Source of the DNA: Kluyvera sp036759925 | Lineage (GTDB): Bacteria > Pseudomonadota > Gammaproteobacteria > Enterobacterales > Enterobacteriaceae | DNA: 64,000 nt | Assembly (NCBI RefSeq): GCF_036759925.1 | Contig: NZ_JAPKIB010000002.1 | Location: 186,001-250,000 of the forward strand | Reading direction: 5' to 3' | In this document: positions 16,227-25,763 of the stretch, one piece after another | How the letters are laid out: each line of letters starts with the position of its first letter | How positions within the stretch are numbered: the first letter of the stretch is position 1 | Position numbers and translations under genes: made by a program | Notes under the pieces: generated by a model | What the model was told of the DNA's origin: nothing | Databases searched by the model: none | Seen by the model: the letters and a program-made list of their open reading frames with translations, nothing else

Positions 16227-17273
16227 TCAGGCTTCCTCGCTCGATAGCAGAGCATTAAGCTCTTCCAGCACGCGGGCCGGGGTAATATCGATAAGGCTCT
16301 GGTGATAGCCCTGAGCGGCATCACCTTTGCGTACCTTGTGATAACCGGTGATAAGACGAATCACGCGTGCTTTATTAGAGAGCGGTGGCGTAAAGTCAGG
16401 ACTGCTTGGGCCATAGAGCGCGACCAGCGGGCGGTTAAGCGCGGCGGCAACGTGCATCAGGCCGGAATCGTTGGTGACGATAGCCTTGCAGGCGGCAATC
16501 AGAATGACGGCCTGCTCCAGCTGGGTTTCCCCGGCCAGATTACGGCACCAGCCTTTTTGTTCGTCACTCAGTGACGCGATGATCTCGTTGCCAGCTTCGT
16601 TATCTTTTGCTGAGCCGAAGAGGACAATCTGGTTGCCTTCATCAATAAGCTGTTTTGCCAGCGTCGCATAGTGATAGTGTGGCCAGCGTTTTGCTGGGCC
16701 AAACTCAGCACCGGGGCAAAAGCCGATCATCGGACGTTCGCTGGACAGTGAGAACGCGTTACAGGCCAGGGATTTCTCACCGTCGTTGACCTGCAGCTGC
16801 GGCCACAACAGCGGTTGCGGCAGATCTTTGGCGCAGCGCATCACGCCTTTGTCATAAGCCAGCGCGACGTAGCGCTCGACCATCAGCGGCCAGGCGTCTT
16901 TATCCAGCACCCGCGCGTCGTTTAACAGGCCGTAGCGCATTTCTCCGCGCCAACCGGTACGCAGCGGGATACCCGCAAAGAATGGCACCAGCGCCGATTT
17001 AAACGAGTTAGGCAGGACGTACGCACGATCGTAGCGCTTTTCACGCAGGCTATGACCGAGCTTGCGTCGTTCGCCAATTTCCAGCGCGCCGTGCCCTAAA
17101 GGCATGGCGATCGCGTCATTGACTTCCGGCATCCGCGATAACAGCGGACGGCACCACGCGGGTGCCATCACGTCGATTATCGCCTGGGGATAGCGCGCCT
17201 TGAGCGTGCGATAGAGACTTTGCGACATCATCATGTCGCCCACCCATGACGGGCCGACCACCAGTATTTTCAT
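16227..17273 (-). CDS. waaF: LPS heptosyltransferase II
   Basis: Adds the second heptose to the inner core (HepII on HepI) from ADP-L-glycero-D-manno-heptose. 348 residues; MKILVVGPSWVGDMMMSQSL at the N-terminus, GFCPGAEFGPAKRWP in the middle, and the donor-binding IVTNDSGLMHVAAALNRP near the C-terminus. It lies between hldD (9 bp upstream) and waaC (3 bp downstream) in one operon. Confidence 0.97.
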   Translation of the reverse strand: MKILVVGPSWVGDMMMSQSLYRTLKARYPQAIIDVMAPAWCRPLLSRMPEVNDAIAMPLGHGALEIGERRKLGHSLREKRYDRAYVLPNSFKSALVPFFAGIPLRTGWRGEMRYGLLNDARVLDKDAWPLMVERYVALAYDKGVMRCAKDLPQPLLWPQLQVNDGEKSLACNAFSLSSERPMIGFCPGAEFGPAKRWPHYHYATLAKQLIDEGNQIVLFGSAKDNEAGNEIIASLSDEQKGWCRNLAGETQLEQAVILIAACKAIVTNDSGLMHVAAALNRPLVALYGPSSPDFTPPLSNKARVIRLITGYHKVRKGDAAQGYHQSLIDITPARVLEELNALLSSEEA

Positions 17274-17282
17274 GCTAACTTC

Positions 17283-18215
17283 TTACGCGTCGCGGTTCAG
17301 CCAGGCCATATATTCCGTTACGCCTTCGGCGACGGTCTTGAACGGCTTATCGTAGCCTGCAGCGCGCAGGTTGGTCAGATCGGCCTGAGTGAACGCCTGA
17401 TAGCGACCTTTCAGCTTATCCGGGAATGGAATGTATTCGATGCTGCCTTTTTTGTGGTACGCCAGGGTGGCATCTGCGACAGCCTGGAAGGATTCCGCAC
17501 GGCCAGTGCCGAGGTTAAAGATGCCGGATTTGCCGTTTTCCCAGAACCACAGATTGACGGCTGCAACGTCGCCAACGTAGACGAAGTCACGCTTGAAGCC
17601 ATCGCTGCCTTCGAACAGTTTCGGGCTCTCGCCATTGTTCAACTGGGTGTTCAGGTGGAATGCCACGCTCGCCATGCTGCCTTTGTGACCTTCACGCGGG
17701 CCGTAGACGTTGAAGTAGCGGAAGCCGACGATTGGCGAGTCCACTTCCGGCATGATGCGGCGTACATATTCGTCGAACAGGAATTTAGAGTAGCCGTACA
17801 CGTTCAGCGGCTTTTCAAATTCACGGGACTCGATGAAGTCGCTGGTGCGGCCGCCATAGGTGGCAGCGGAAGAGGCGTACAGGAACGGAATTTCACGTTC
17901 CAGGCAGTAGTGCAGCAGCTCTTTGGAGTACTGATAGTTGTTATCCATCACGTACTTACCGTCCCACTCGGTAGTGGAGGAGCAAGCGCCTTCATGGAAG
18001 ACCGCTTCGATTTCACCGAACTCTTCGCCGGCCATCACCTGGATCAGAAAGTCTTCTTTATCCATATAGTCAGTGATGTCCAGGTCGACCAGGTTTACAA
18101 ACTTGGTGCCATCTTTCAGGTTATCCACCACCAGAATGTCAGTGATGCCTTTGTCATTGAGCGCTTTCACGATGTTGCTGCCAATGAAGCCAGCGCCGCC
18201 GGTAACGATAATCAT
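17283..18215 (-). CDS. hldD: ADP-L-glycero-D-manno-heptose 6-epimerase
   Basis: NADP-dependent epimerase producing the heptose donor used by WaaC, WaaF and WaaQ. 310 residues: the N-terminal TGGAGFIGSNIV Rossmann motif, SSAATYGG, and the YGYSKFLFD catalytic Tyr/Lys pair. The frame is open 15 codons farther upstream, but MIIVTGGAG at 18215 is the family start. First gene of the hldD-waaF-waaC operon, divergent from kbl across 217 bp. In E. coli this gene has a heat-shock promoter; I could not point to one here. Confidence 0.97.
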   Translation of the reverse strand: MIIVTGGAGFIGSNIVKALNDKGITDILVVDNLKDGTKFVNLVDLDITDYMDKEDFLIQVMAGEEFGEIEAVFHEGACSSTTEWDGKYVMDNNYQYSKELLHYCLEREIPFLYASSAATYGGRTSDFIESREFEKPLNVYGYSKFLFDEYVRRIMPEVDSPIVGFRYFNVYGPREGHKGSMASVAFHLNTQLNNGESPKLFEGSDGFKRDFVYVGDVAAVNLWFWENGKSGIFNLGTGRAESFQAVADATLAYHKKGSIEYIPFPDKLKGRYQAFTQADLTNLRAAGYDKPFKTVAEGVTEYMAWLNRDA

Positions 18216-18432
18216 AACTGTAACCTTTGAAATGAATAGGCCCTGGACAATCCCGGGCACGAATACCCTTTATCATATCATCACATTGCTAAGCCTTCAG
18301 CTTTTCGCCGTGCCGTGAACATCAGGCCACGTGATTTATGCTGCAAATAATTCATTCAGACATGCATCATCTCGTATCAGCGTATAGCTTTGGGTAATAT
18401 GTGCCAAATTTTACCGGATCTGGAGAGTTGCA

Positions 18433-19629
18433 ATGCGTGGTGATTTCTACAAACAGTTAACGAACGACCTGGACACTGCTCGTGCGGAAGGGTTGTTTAA
18501 AGAAGAACGTATTATCACCTCCGCTCAGCAGGCGGATATCACCGTGGGCGATGGCAGCCACGTTATCAACTTTTGCGCCAACAACTACCTTGGCCTGGCG
18601 AACCATCCTGAACTGATTAACGCCGCGAAAGCGGGCATGGACAGCCACGGTTTCGGTATGGCTTCCGTTCGTTTTATCTGCGGGACTCAGGATAGCCATA
18701 AGGCGCTGGAGCAGAAGCTGGCCAGTTTCCTCGGTATGGAAGATGCGATTCTGTACTCCTCTTGCTTCGATGCCAACGGCGGCCTGTTTGAGACGCTGCT
18801 GGGTGCAGAAGATGCCATTATCTCCGATGCCCTGAACCACGCGTCTATCATCGACGGCGTGCGTCTGTGTAAAGCGAAGCGCTTCCGCTACGCCAATAAC
18901 GATATGGCTGAACTGGAAGAGCGCCTGAAAGAGGCTCGTGCAGCCGGTGCGCGTCATGTGTTAATCGCGACCGACGGCGTGTTCTCCATGGATGGCGTGA
19001 TTGCCAACCTGAAAGGGGTGTGCGACCTGGCGGATAAATACGATGCGCTGGTGATGGTCGATGATTCCCACGCCGTCGGTTTTGTCGGTGAAAATGGCCG
19101 TGGCTCCCATGAATACTGCGACGTGATGGGCCGCGTCGACATCATCACCGGTACGCTGGGTAAAGCGCTCGGCGGTGCGTCCGGTGGCTATACCGCTGCC
19201 CGCAAAGAGGTAGTGGAGTGGCTGCGTCAGCGTTCTCGTCCTTATCTGTTCTCCAACTCTCTGGCACCAGCCATTGTCGCGGCGTCTATCAAAGTGCTGG
19301 AGATGGTTGAGTCTGGCGCTGAACTGCGCGATCGCCTGTGGGCTAACGCGCGTCTGTTCCGCGAAAAAATGACCGCGGCAGGTTTCACCCTGGCAGGTGC
19401 CGATCACGCGATTATCCCGGTGATGCTGGGTGATGCCGTGATTGCGCAGAACTTTGCCCGTGAACTGCAAAAAGAAGGGATCTACGTAACCGGCTTCTTC
19501 TTCCCGGTCGTACCGAAAGGCCAGGCGCGTATTCGTACCCAGATGTCGGCGGCGCATACGACGGAACAAATTGAACGTGCGGTGGAAGCCTTTACCCGCA
19601 TCGGTAAACAACTGGGCGTGATTGCCTAA
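18433..19629 (+). CDS. kbl: 2-amino-3-ketobutyrate coenzyme A ligase
   Basis: PLP-dependent alpha-oxoamine synthase family enzyme; with Tdh it converts threonine to glycine and acetyl-CoA. 398 residues. Markers: INFCANNYLGLANHP, DALNHASIIDG, VDDSHAVGFVG (PLP Asp/His) and the PLP-Lys loop TGTLGKALGGASGG. tdh follows 9 bp after the stop, forming the kbl-tdh operon. Confidence 0.97.
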   Translation: MRGDFYKQLTNDLDTARAEGLFKEERIITSAQQADITVGDGSHVINFCANNYLGLANHPELINAAKAGMDSHGFGMASVRFICGTQDSHKALEQKLASFLGMEDAILYSSCFDANGGLFETLLGAEDAIISDALNHASIIDGVRLCKAKRFRYANNDMAELEERLKEARAAGARHVLIATDGVFSMDGVIANLKGVCDLADKYDALVMVDDSHAVGFVGENGRGSHEYCDVMGRVDIITGTLGKALGGASGGYTAARKEVVEWLRQRSRPYLFSNSLAPAIVAASIKVLEMVESGAELRDRLWANARLFREKMTAAGFTLAGADHAIIPVMLGDAVIAQNFARELQKEGIYVTGFFFPVVPKGQARIRTQMSAAHTTEQIERAVEAFTRIGKQLGVIA

Positions 19630-19638
19630 GGGTGTGAG

Positions 19639-20664
19639 ATGAAAGCGTTATCCAAACTGAAAGCGGAAGAAGGGATCTGGATGACCGATGTTCCTGAACC
19701 GGAACTCGGCCATAACGACCTGCTGATTAAAATTCGCAAAACCGCCATCTGCGGCACCGATGTGCATATCTACAACTGGGATGAATGGTCGCAGAAGACG
19801 ATTCCCGTTCCGATGGTTGTGGGCCACGAGTACGTCGGTGAAGTGGTGGGTATTGGCCAGGAAGTGCGTGGCTTTAAGGTCGGCGACCGCGTCTCCGGCG
19901 AAGGCCATATCACCTGCGGCCACTGTCGTAACTGCCGTGCCGGTCGTACGCACCTGTGCCGTAACACCATCGGTGTGGGCGTGAATCGCCCGGGCTGCTT
20001 TGCGGAGTATCTGGTGATCCCGGCGTTTAACGCCTTCAAAATCCCGGACAACATCTCTGACGATCTGGCCTCTATCTTCGACCCATTCGGTAATGCGGTG
20101 CACACGGCGCTCTCTTTCGACCTGGTGGGCGAAGATGTGCTGGTCTCCGGTGCAGGCCCAATCGGCGTGATGGCGGCGGCCGTGGCAAAACACGTGGGTG
20201 CGCGTAACGTGGTGATCACCGACGTTAATGAATACCGTCTGGAGCTGGCGCGCAAAATGGGCGTTACCCGTGCGGTTAACGTCTCCAAAGAGAATCTGAA
20301 CGACGTGATGGCTGAACTGGGCATGACCGAAGGCTTCGATGTGGGCCTGGAGATGTCCGGCGCACCGCCAGCGTTCCGCTCTATGCTCGATACCATGAAC
20401 CACGGCGGGCGTATCGCGATGCTGGGTATTCCACCATCAGATATGTCCATCGACTGGACCAAAGTTATCTTTAAGGGGCTGTTTATTAAAGGTATCTACG
20501 GTCGTGAAATGTTTGAAACCTGGTACAAAATGGCGGCGTTACTCCAGTCTGGTCTGGACCTGTCTCCGATCATTACCCACCGTTTCGGTATTGACGATTT
20601 CCAGAAGGGCTTTGACGCTATGCGTTCAGGTCAGTCGGGTAAAGTTGTGCTGAGCTGGGATTAA
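19639..20664 (+). CDS. tdh: L-threonine 3-dehydrogenase
   Basis: Zinc-dependent medium-chain dehydrogenase oxidising L-threonine to 2-amino-3-ketobutyrate with NAD+, the substrate of Kbl. 341 residues: catalytic zinc site C-GTDVHIYNW and GHEYVGEVVG, structural zinc site CGHCRNCRAGRTHLC, and cofactor motif SGAGPIGVMAAAVAKH. It ends at a strong terminator 4 bp after the stop. Confidence 0.97.
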   Translation: MKALSKLKAEEGIWMTDVPEPELGHNDLLIKIRKTAICGTDVHIYNWDEWSQKTIPVPMVVGHEYVGEVVGIGQEVRGFKVGDRVSGEGHITCGHCRNCRAGRTHLCRNTIGVGVNRPGCFAEYLVIPAFNAFKIPDNISDDLASIFDPFGNAVHTALSFDLVGEDVLVSGAGPIGVMAAAVAKHVGARNVVITDVNEYRLELARKMGVTRAVNVSKENLNDVMAELGMTEGFDVGLEMSGAPPAFRSMLDTMNHGGRIAMLGIPPSDMSIDWTKVIFKGLFIKGIYGREMFETWYKMAALLQSGLDLSPIITHRFGIDDFQKGFDAMRSGQSGKVVLSWD

Positions 20665-20668
20665 TCAT

Positions 20669-20703
20669 AAAAGGCCTGGATAGCTCTCCAGGCCTTTTAT
20701 TTT
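20669..20703 (+). terminator. Terminator after tdh
   Basis: Perfect 12-bp stem (AAAAGGCCTGGA / TCCAGGCCTTTT) with a 6-nt loop, followed by a T-rich tail, immediately after the tdh stop. Confidence 0.92.
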
Positions 20704-20757
20704 CGGCTCATTCTCTAGTAGGCTATCGCCAGTTTCATTTTAAAGCGAAGGGCGAGC

Positions 20758-21708
20758 ATGGCCAGCCAAACAATTGATGTTAGCGTTATTATTCCGGTTT
20801 ATAACGGTGAAAAGAGTATCCAGCAAATTGTTGATGCTGTTTTAGCTGAACACAGGGTTTCGTTGGAACTCATCGTCATTGATGATGGCTCTACGGATAA
20901 TACGCAAAGCATCCTCTCTTCAATAAACGACGATCGTCTGAAAGTTATCTCCCAGCAAAATAGTGGCGTATATGTTGCTCGTAATGCTGGATTAGCGGCC
21001 CATCAGGGAAAATGGTTGATTCTCCTGGATGCGGATGACGAAATTCATCCGGATATGATTTATTCCCGCCATAAGTTAGCGGAAGACAATCGCTGCGATG
21101 TCCTGATTTCGAACGGGATGTTTACTCGAGAGCGCCATCAGCACCATGGTCATCATGTTCATTCTCGGCAGGTCTATAATCAGCCTCAGCCCGGTTTTAA
21201 GTGGATTAATCATGCGGTTAAGGTTAAGGAGTGGCCGCACTACATCTGGCTACAAATCGTCAGCTCTGAGTATATCAAGAGGCACAATATTGATTTCCAT
21301 ATTGGCAGCAGCCATAAGGACATTTTGTGGACGACAGAACTTGCCCTTGCCAATGGCATTTTTTATGTTTCAGAAATGCCTGACTATTACTATATAAAAA
21401 ATACCGAGTCTATTACTAACCATACGCGTTACTATGATCCGCGCGCCTATAGCTATATTGATATCATCAGCAAGCTGATTGTCTACGCAAAACGCCCTGA
21501 ATATGCGGATGTTCGTCGCTCATTACTGGTTCATGCGTTAAAAGAGAGCGGGCATTTCCTCGGCTTATATCGCCGTAAAATTAAAGATAAAGTGGCCGTG
21601 CGGCAGAAATTCAATGAAGTGATAAGCTTGGCTGACCTGGCAAAAGGAATAACCGATATTCACAGTGCGTGGTTCTTCTTCAAACTGTGGCTGAAAATGC
21701 GAGGTTAA
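20758..21708 (+). CDS. GT2 family glycosyltransferase in the waaH/yibD position
   Basis: 316-residue GT-A fold enzyme: DVSVIIPVYNGEKSIQQIVD at the N-terminus, LIVIDDGSTDNTQ (nucleotide-binding Asp), and the metal motif ILLDADDEIHPDM. HHGHHVH at about residues 129-135 is a small His cluster. E. coli carries waaH (yibD, a glucuronosyltransferase acting on HepIII) at this site between tdh and yibQ. The present protein shares the fold and some later motifs (KDILWTTEL) but is clearly divergent, so I do not assign the symbol. The Shine-Dalgarno is AAGGGCGAG; it is convergent with yibQ. Confidence 0.8.
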   Translation: MASQTIDVSVIIPVYNGEKSIQQIVDAVLAEHRVSLELIVIDDGSTDNTQSILSSINDDRLKVISQQNSGVYVARNAGLAAHQGKWLILLDADDEIHPDMIYSRHKLAEDNRCDVLISNGMFTRERHQHHGHHVHSRQVYNQPQPGFKWINHAVKVKEWPHYIWLQIVSSEYIKRHNIDFHIGSSHKDILWTTELALANGIFYVSEMPDYYYIKNTESITNHTRYYDPRAYSYIDIISKLIVYAKRPEYADVRRSLLVHALKESGHFLGLYRRKIKDKVAVRQKFNEVISLADLAKGITDIHSAWFFFKLWLKMRG

Positions 21709-21747
21709 TTGCCGGGCAGCCCGCTCATCAGGATACCCGGTATCGTT

Positions 21748-22683
21748 CTATGCTCCGTTGTTCCACCCCTGCCACTGCAGCTGCATATACTGCACCAGCG
21801 TGCTGTGGGTGATGCTCTCGCTTAATACGTTGAAGAAACGGCTGGCGTACACCGGCTCCAGCGGTTTTTTCGGCTTGCAGAGCGTCACGCCGCGGAACGG
21901 ATTGCGCGGTGCGGTGGGCAGGCTTTGAGGCGGCAGGCTATTGTTTGGCCTTGAGGTATCAACCTGCGGCTCGTTGAGCAGGCTGCTTGGACGCACCAGA
22001 GTAATATCCGACGGCAGATTGTAGACCATCTGTTGTAGAACGCGGACGGTGGTTGGGTGCGGGTGACCAATCGCGATGGCCGACCCGTTGCGACGCGCTA
22101 AATCGATAGCCCGATTAAACTGCACGCGGATATCCGCTTCGTTTTGCGTATCGTCCAGGAAGATTCGACGTTTAATCACCTTCACGCCGGTACCGTTCGC
22201 GGCGCGCATGGCCTGGCTGTTGCCGATGGTCATGCTGTCGAGGAAATAGAGGTTATAGCGACTGAGCGCCTGCATCACCTTTTGCATCCCAAACAGGCTT
22301 GAGGTCATTGCGCTGCCCATATGGTTGTTCAGCCCGACGGCGTACGGCACTTTATCCACGGCTTCACGAATAATGCGCTCGATCTCATCGCTGCTCATAT
22401 CCGGGCGAAGCGTGTCTTTCTCCAGCGGCTGCTTGCTGAGCGGCGCCATCGGCAAGTGAATCAGTACCTCATGCCCGCTGTTGTGGGCTTTGGTGGCCAT
22501 TTCACGTGCGTGAGGAGCGTTGGGTAACACGGCGACGGAAATGGTGGATGGCATCGCCAGTACCTGATTTTCCGTCTGCGGACGATAACCAAAGTCATCG
22601 ATAACGATGGATAATTTACCGGCGTAACTCGGTGCGGCTAATGCCAGCGCACCGAGCAGAACTACCCTGCGAAATTGAAGCAA
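21748..22683 (-). CDS. yibQ: Divergent polysaccharide deacetylase family protein YibQ
   Basis: 311-residue exported protein with a signal peptide (VVLLGALALAAPSYA) and a NodB-like/divergent polysaccharide deacetylase domain: LSIVIDDFGYRPQ, HEVLIHLPMAPLS, GLNNHMGSAMTSS, and GHPHPTTVRVLQQM. No substrate is established. It starts 3 bp after the envC stop, the third gene of a gpmI-envC-yibQ unit. Confidence 0.92.
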   Translation of the reverse strand: MLQFRRVVLLGALALAAPSYAGKLSIVIDDFGYRPQTENQVLAMPSTISVAVLPNAPHAREMATKAHNSGHEVLIHLPMAPLSKQPLEKDTLRPDMSSDEIERIIREAVDKVPYAVGLNNHMGSAMTSSLFGMQKVMQALSRYNLYFLDSMTIGNSQAMRAANGTGVKVIKRRIFLDDTQNEADIRVQFNRAIDLARRNGSAIAIGHPHPTTVRVLQQMVYNLPSDITLVRPSSLLNEPQVDTSRPNNSLPPQSLPTAPRNPFRGVTLCKPKKPLEPVYASRFFNVLSESITHSTLVQYMQLQWQGWNNGA

Positions 22684-22686
22684 AAC

Positions 22687-23958
22687 TTATCTTCCCAACC
22701 ACGGCAGTGGATTGACCGCCTGACCCTGACGGCGAATTTCGAAATAGAGTGACGGTCTGCCCTGACCACCACTGTTGCCCACCAGAGCGATAGGCTGACC
22801 GGCGCGCACCTGTGTGCCTACGCTAACCAGCGCGCTTTGGTTATAACCGTACAGGCTCATATCGCCTTTACCGTGCTCAACCACCACCACAAGACCGTAG
22901 CCCTGGAGCCAGTCGGCAAGAATGACGCGCCCATCGGCGATGGCCTTCACCTCAGTGCCTTCCGATGCGCTGATAACCATCCCCTTCCAACGTAGTTCAC
23001 CTTGCAGCTGTTCGCCATAACGGTGCAGCGTTGTCCCGCGAACCGGCCAATAGGCTTGGCCACGTGGCGCGCCCAGGCCGCCGGTGCGGGCCATCAGCGA
23101 GCGTTCACTTTCGGAAGGTTTGTAGGTCGTGCCTTTACGGGTGGCTTCCTGCTGGCGGCCGCGTACGGCTTCAGCTTCACGCGCTTCACGTTCGGCACGG
23201 GCTTTGGCGGCAGCTTCCGCGCGGGCAATGCTGCTACGCAGACGGGATTCGTTTGCGCGCATTTCACCGAGCTGCTGCTGACCCGCCTGGATGGAGGATT
23301 CGAGCCCAGAGAGGGTTTTCTGACGCTCATTACGCGCCGCTTCGAGTTTGGCCTGCTGAGCCTTCTGCTCATACAGCAGCGTTTGCTGCTCGCTCTGCTT
23401 CTCTTCCAGCTCGGTTTTTTGCGCCGCGACTTCTTCACGCGTCTGCTTAAGCTCGGCGATAGTCTCCTGGCGCGCCTGGTTCAGATAGCCAAAGTAGGCC
23501 TGAAGGCGCTGCCCGCGTTGACTCTCTTCACCGCTGAGAATCAACTGAATGCCTGAATGCTCACCCTGGCGGAACGCAGCATCAAGCTGCGCGGCCAGAT
23601 TACGCTCCTGCGCGGCACGCTGTTTTTCCAGCTTAGCGATGGAGGCGTTCATATTGGCAATTTGCGTGTTGAGCTGAGCCAGCGAATTTTGCGTATCACG
23701 TAGCTGACGCGCGGCGGCGGCGATGGCCTGTTCCTGCGCTTTTAGCTGGGCGAGAAGGGTGGAGCGTTGTTGTTGCTGTTGGCGTACCGCACGCTCTTTC
23801 GCGGCGATATCGGCCTGAATAGACTGGAGCTGTGAGCGATCGTCCGCATGGGCGGGCGCGGCGCACAGCAATACGCCAGCGCTGAGCGCGCTGGCGTAGA
23901 ACGTGGACCGAAGCGTCGCTTCGGCCCATTTAATGGAATAAATCGCCTTTCCCCTCAT
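22687..23958 (-). CDS. envC: Murein hydrolase activator EnvC
   Basis: Periplasmic activator of the amidases AmiA and AmiB at the septum, recruited by FtsEX. Signal peptide at about 1-38 (ALSAGVLLCAAPAHA), a long coiled coil at about 40-275 rich in Gln/Ala/Glu/Arg, then a C-terminal LytM (M23) domain (about 295-423). That domain carries WKGMVISASEGTEVKAIADG and VVVVEHGKGDMSLYGYN but lacks the full zinc-ligand set, as expected of an activator rather than an enzyme. Length 423 against about 419 in E. coli; the extra residues are at the N-terminus, so the start may lie slightly downstream. Confidence 0.95.
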   Translation of the reverse strand: MRGKAIYSIKWAEATLRSTFYASALSAGVLLCAAPAHADDRSQLQSIQADIAAKERAVRQQQQQRSTLLAQLKAQEQAIAAAARQLRDTQNSLAQLNTQIANMNASIAKLEKQRAAQERNLAAQLDAAFRQGEHSGIQLILSGEESQRGQRLQAYFGYLNQARQETIAELKQTREEVAAQKTELEEKQSEQQTLLYEQKAQQAKLEAARNERQKTLSGLESSIQAGQQQLGEMRANESRLRSSIARAEAAAKARAEREAREAEAVRGRQQEATRKGTTYKPSESERSLMARTGGLGAPRGQAYWPVRGTTLHRYGEQLQGELRWKGMVISASEGTEVKAIADGRVILADWLQGYGLVVVVEHGKGDMSLYGYNQSALVSVGTQVRAGQPIALVGNSGGQGRPSLYFEIRRQGQAVNPLPWLGR

Positions 23959-23967
23959 GGGGAGGGA

Positions 23968-25515
23968 TTATTCCACGATGAACAGCGGCTTACCAGTCAT
24001 CTGTTGCGGGATTTCCATCCCCATCAGCGTCAGCATGGTTGGCGCGATATCGGAAAGCTTGCCGCCTTCCACCGCTTTCACGGCTTTATCACCAACGTAG
24101 ATCAGCGGAACTGGCAGGCTGGTGTGTGCGGTATGCGCCTGGCCGGTAGCCGGGTCACGCATCTGTTCAGCGTTGCCGTGGTCAGCGGTAACCAGCAGCT
24201 GGCCGCCCACTTTCTCGACGGCGCGAGTGACTTCATCCAGGCAATGATCCAGCGCTTCAACCGCTTTCACCGCCGCTTCCATCACGCCGGTATGACCAAC
24301 CATATCGCCGTTCGGGTAGTTACAGATGATGGTGTCGTACTTACCGCTTTCGATAGCCGCAACCAGCTTCTCGGTCAGCTCAGCGGAGCTCATTTCCGGC
24401 TGCAGGTCGTAGGTCGCCACTTTCGGGGAGTTGATCAGAATGCGATCTTCGCCTTTGAACGGGTCTTCTACGCCGCCGTTGAAGAAGAAGGTAACGTGCG
24501 CATATTTCTCGGTTTCGGAGATGCGCAGCTGGGTTTTCTCATGCTTCGCCATCCACTCGCCGAAGGTGTTTTCCAGTGAGGCTGGTGGATAAGCGCAAGG
24601 TGCTTTGATGTCTGCTGCGTATTCCGTCAGCATGATGAAATCGCCCAGCTTCACTTCTTTGCGACGTTTGAAGCCATCGAAGTCAGCGTTAACGAATGCA
24701 CGGGTGATTTCGCGCGCGCGGTCAGCACGGAAGTTCATGAAAATCAGCGCATCGCCATCTTCCATCGCGGCATCGGCCTGGCCGGCTGCGCGGATAACGG
24801 TCGCTTTCACGAATTCGTCGTTTTCATCGCGAGCGTAAGCAGCTTCCAGCGCGGCAACCGCGGTGTCAGCCTGGAATTCGCCTTTGGCTTCAACCAGCAG
24901 GTTGTAGGCTTGTTCAACGCGATCCCAACGGTTGTCACGGTCCATCGCATAGTAACGGCCGATGATGGAGGCTACACGACCTTTGCCCAGCGCGGCAAAT
25001 TTCTCTTCAAACTTCTGCAGAGAGCCGTTAGCGCTGCGCGGCGGGGTGTCGCGACCGTCGAGGAAGGCGTGCAGGTAGATTTTTTCTGCGCCACGTTCAG
25101 CGGCCAGTTCGACCATTGCCATAATGTGGTCTTCATGGCTGTGTACGCCACCGGCGGACAGCAGGCCCATGATGTGTACCGCTTTACCCGCAGCAACCGC
25201 TTTATCTACCGCGCCGGACAGTACCGGGTTAGCGAAGAAAGTGCGCTCTTTAATTTCAACGTCAAGACGGGTCAGGTCCTGATACACGATGCGGCCTGCG
25301 CCCAGGTTCACGTGACCGACTTCAGAGTTACCCATCTGACCGTCTGGCAGACCGACTTCCAGGCCAGAAGCGTGGATCAGGGTATGTGGACGTTTTGCCC
25401 ACAGCGCGTCCATAACCGGAGTTTTAGCGCTGTAAATAGCGTTATCCTGATGCTCTTCGCGGTAGCCGTAGCCATCCAGAATCACCAGTACCATAGGTTT
25501 TTTAGTAACCGACAT
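23968..25515 (-). CDS. gpmI: 2,3-bisphosphoglycerate-independent phosphoglycerate mutase
   Basis: Manganese-dependent iPGM interconverting 3- and 2-phosphoglycerate. 515 residues of alkaline-phosphatase superfamily fold: MVLVILDGYGYRE (metal Asp), the catalytic Ser in GQMGNSEVGHVNLGAGR, FLDGRDTPPRS, and C-terminal VTADHGNAEQM with metal ligands Asp and His. First gene of the unit with envC; divergent from yibN across 248 bp. Confidence 0.97.
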   Translation of the reverse strand: MSVTKKPMVLVILDGYGYREEHQDNAIYSAKTPVMDALWAKRPHTLIHASGLEVGLPDGQMGNSEVGHVNLGAGRIVYQDLTRLDVEIKERTFFANPVLSGAVDKAVAAGKAVHIMGLLSAGGVHSHEDHIMAMVELAAERGAEKIYLHAFLDGRDTPPRSANGSLQKFEEKFAALGKGRVASIIGRYYAMDRDNRWDRVEQAYNLLVEAKGEFQADTAVAALEAAYARDENDEFVKATVIRAAGQADAAMEDGDALIFMNFRADRAREITRAFVNADFDGFKRRKEVKLGDFIMLTEYAADIKAPCAYPPASLENTFGEWMAKHEKTQLRISETEKYAHVTFFFNGGVEDPFKGEDRILINSPKVATYDLQPEMSSAELTEKLVAAIESGKYDTIICNYPNGDMVGHTGVMEAAVKAVEALDHCLDEVTRAVEKVGGQLLVTADHGNAEQMRDPATGQAHTAHTSLPVPLIYVGDKAVKAVEGGKLSDIAPTMLTLMGMEIPQQMTGKPLFIVE

Positions 25516-25763
25516 TGCGACAACCTCATGCTCTAAAGACAGAAAATTTGCGTAATTTTACTACAGCTGAATCGATAAAATAACAACGAGAGATCAAAGA
25601 AAGCGGGGAGATGCGCGCTGAAAAACGCACAATTCCTCCCTTTTTTCCGTAGCACTCCGCAGAAAACGCATTACATCGCGCGCGCTGGCTGTATTTGCGC
25701 CACGCCGCAGGTATACTCCATCCCTGGTTTTTAAACATTACACGTCGGGAGCTGTTACCCCCC

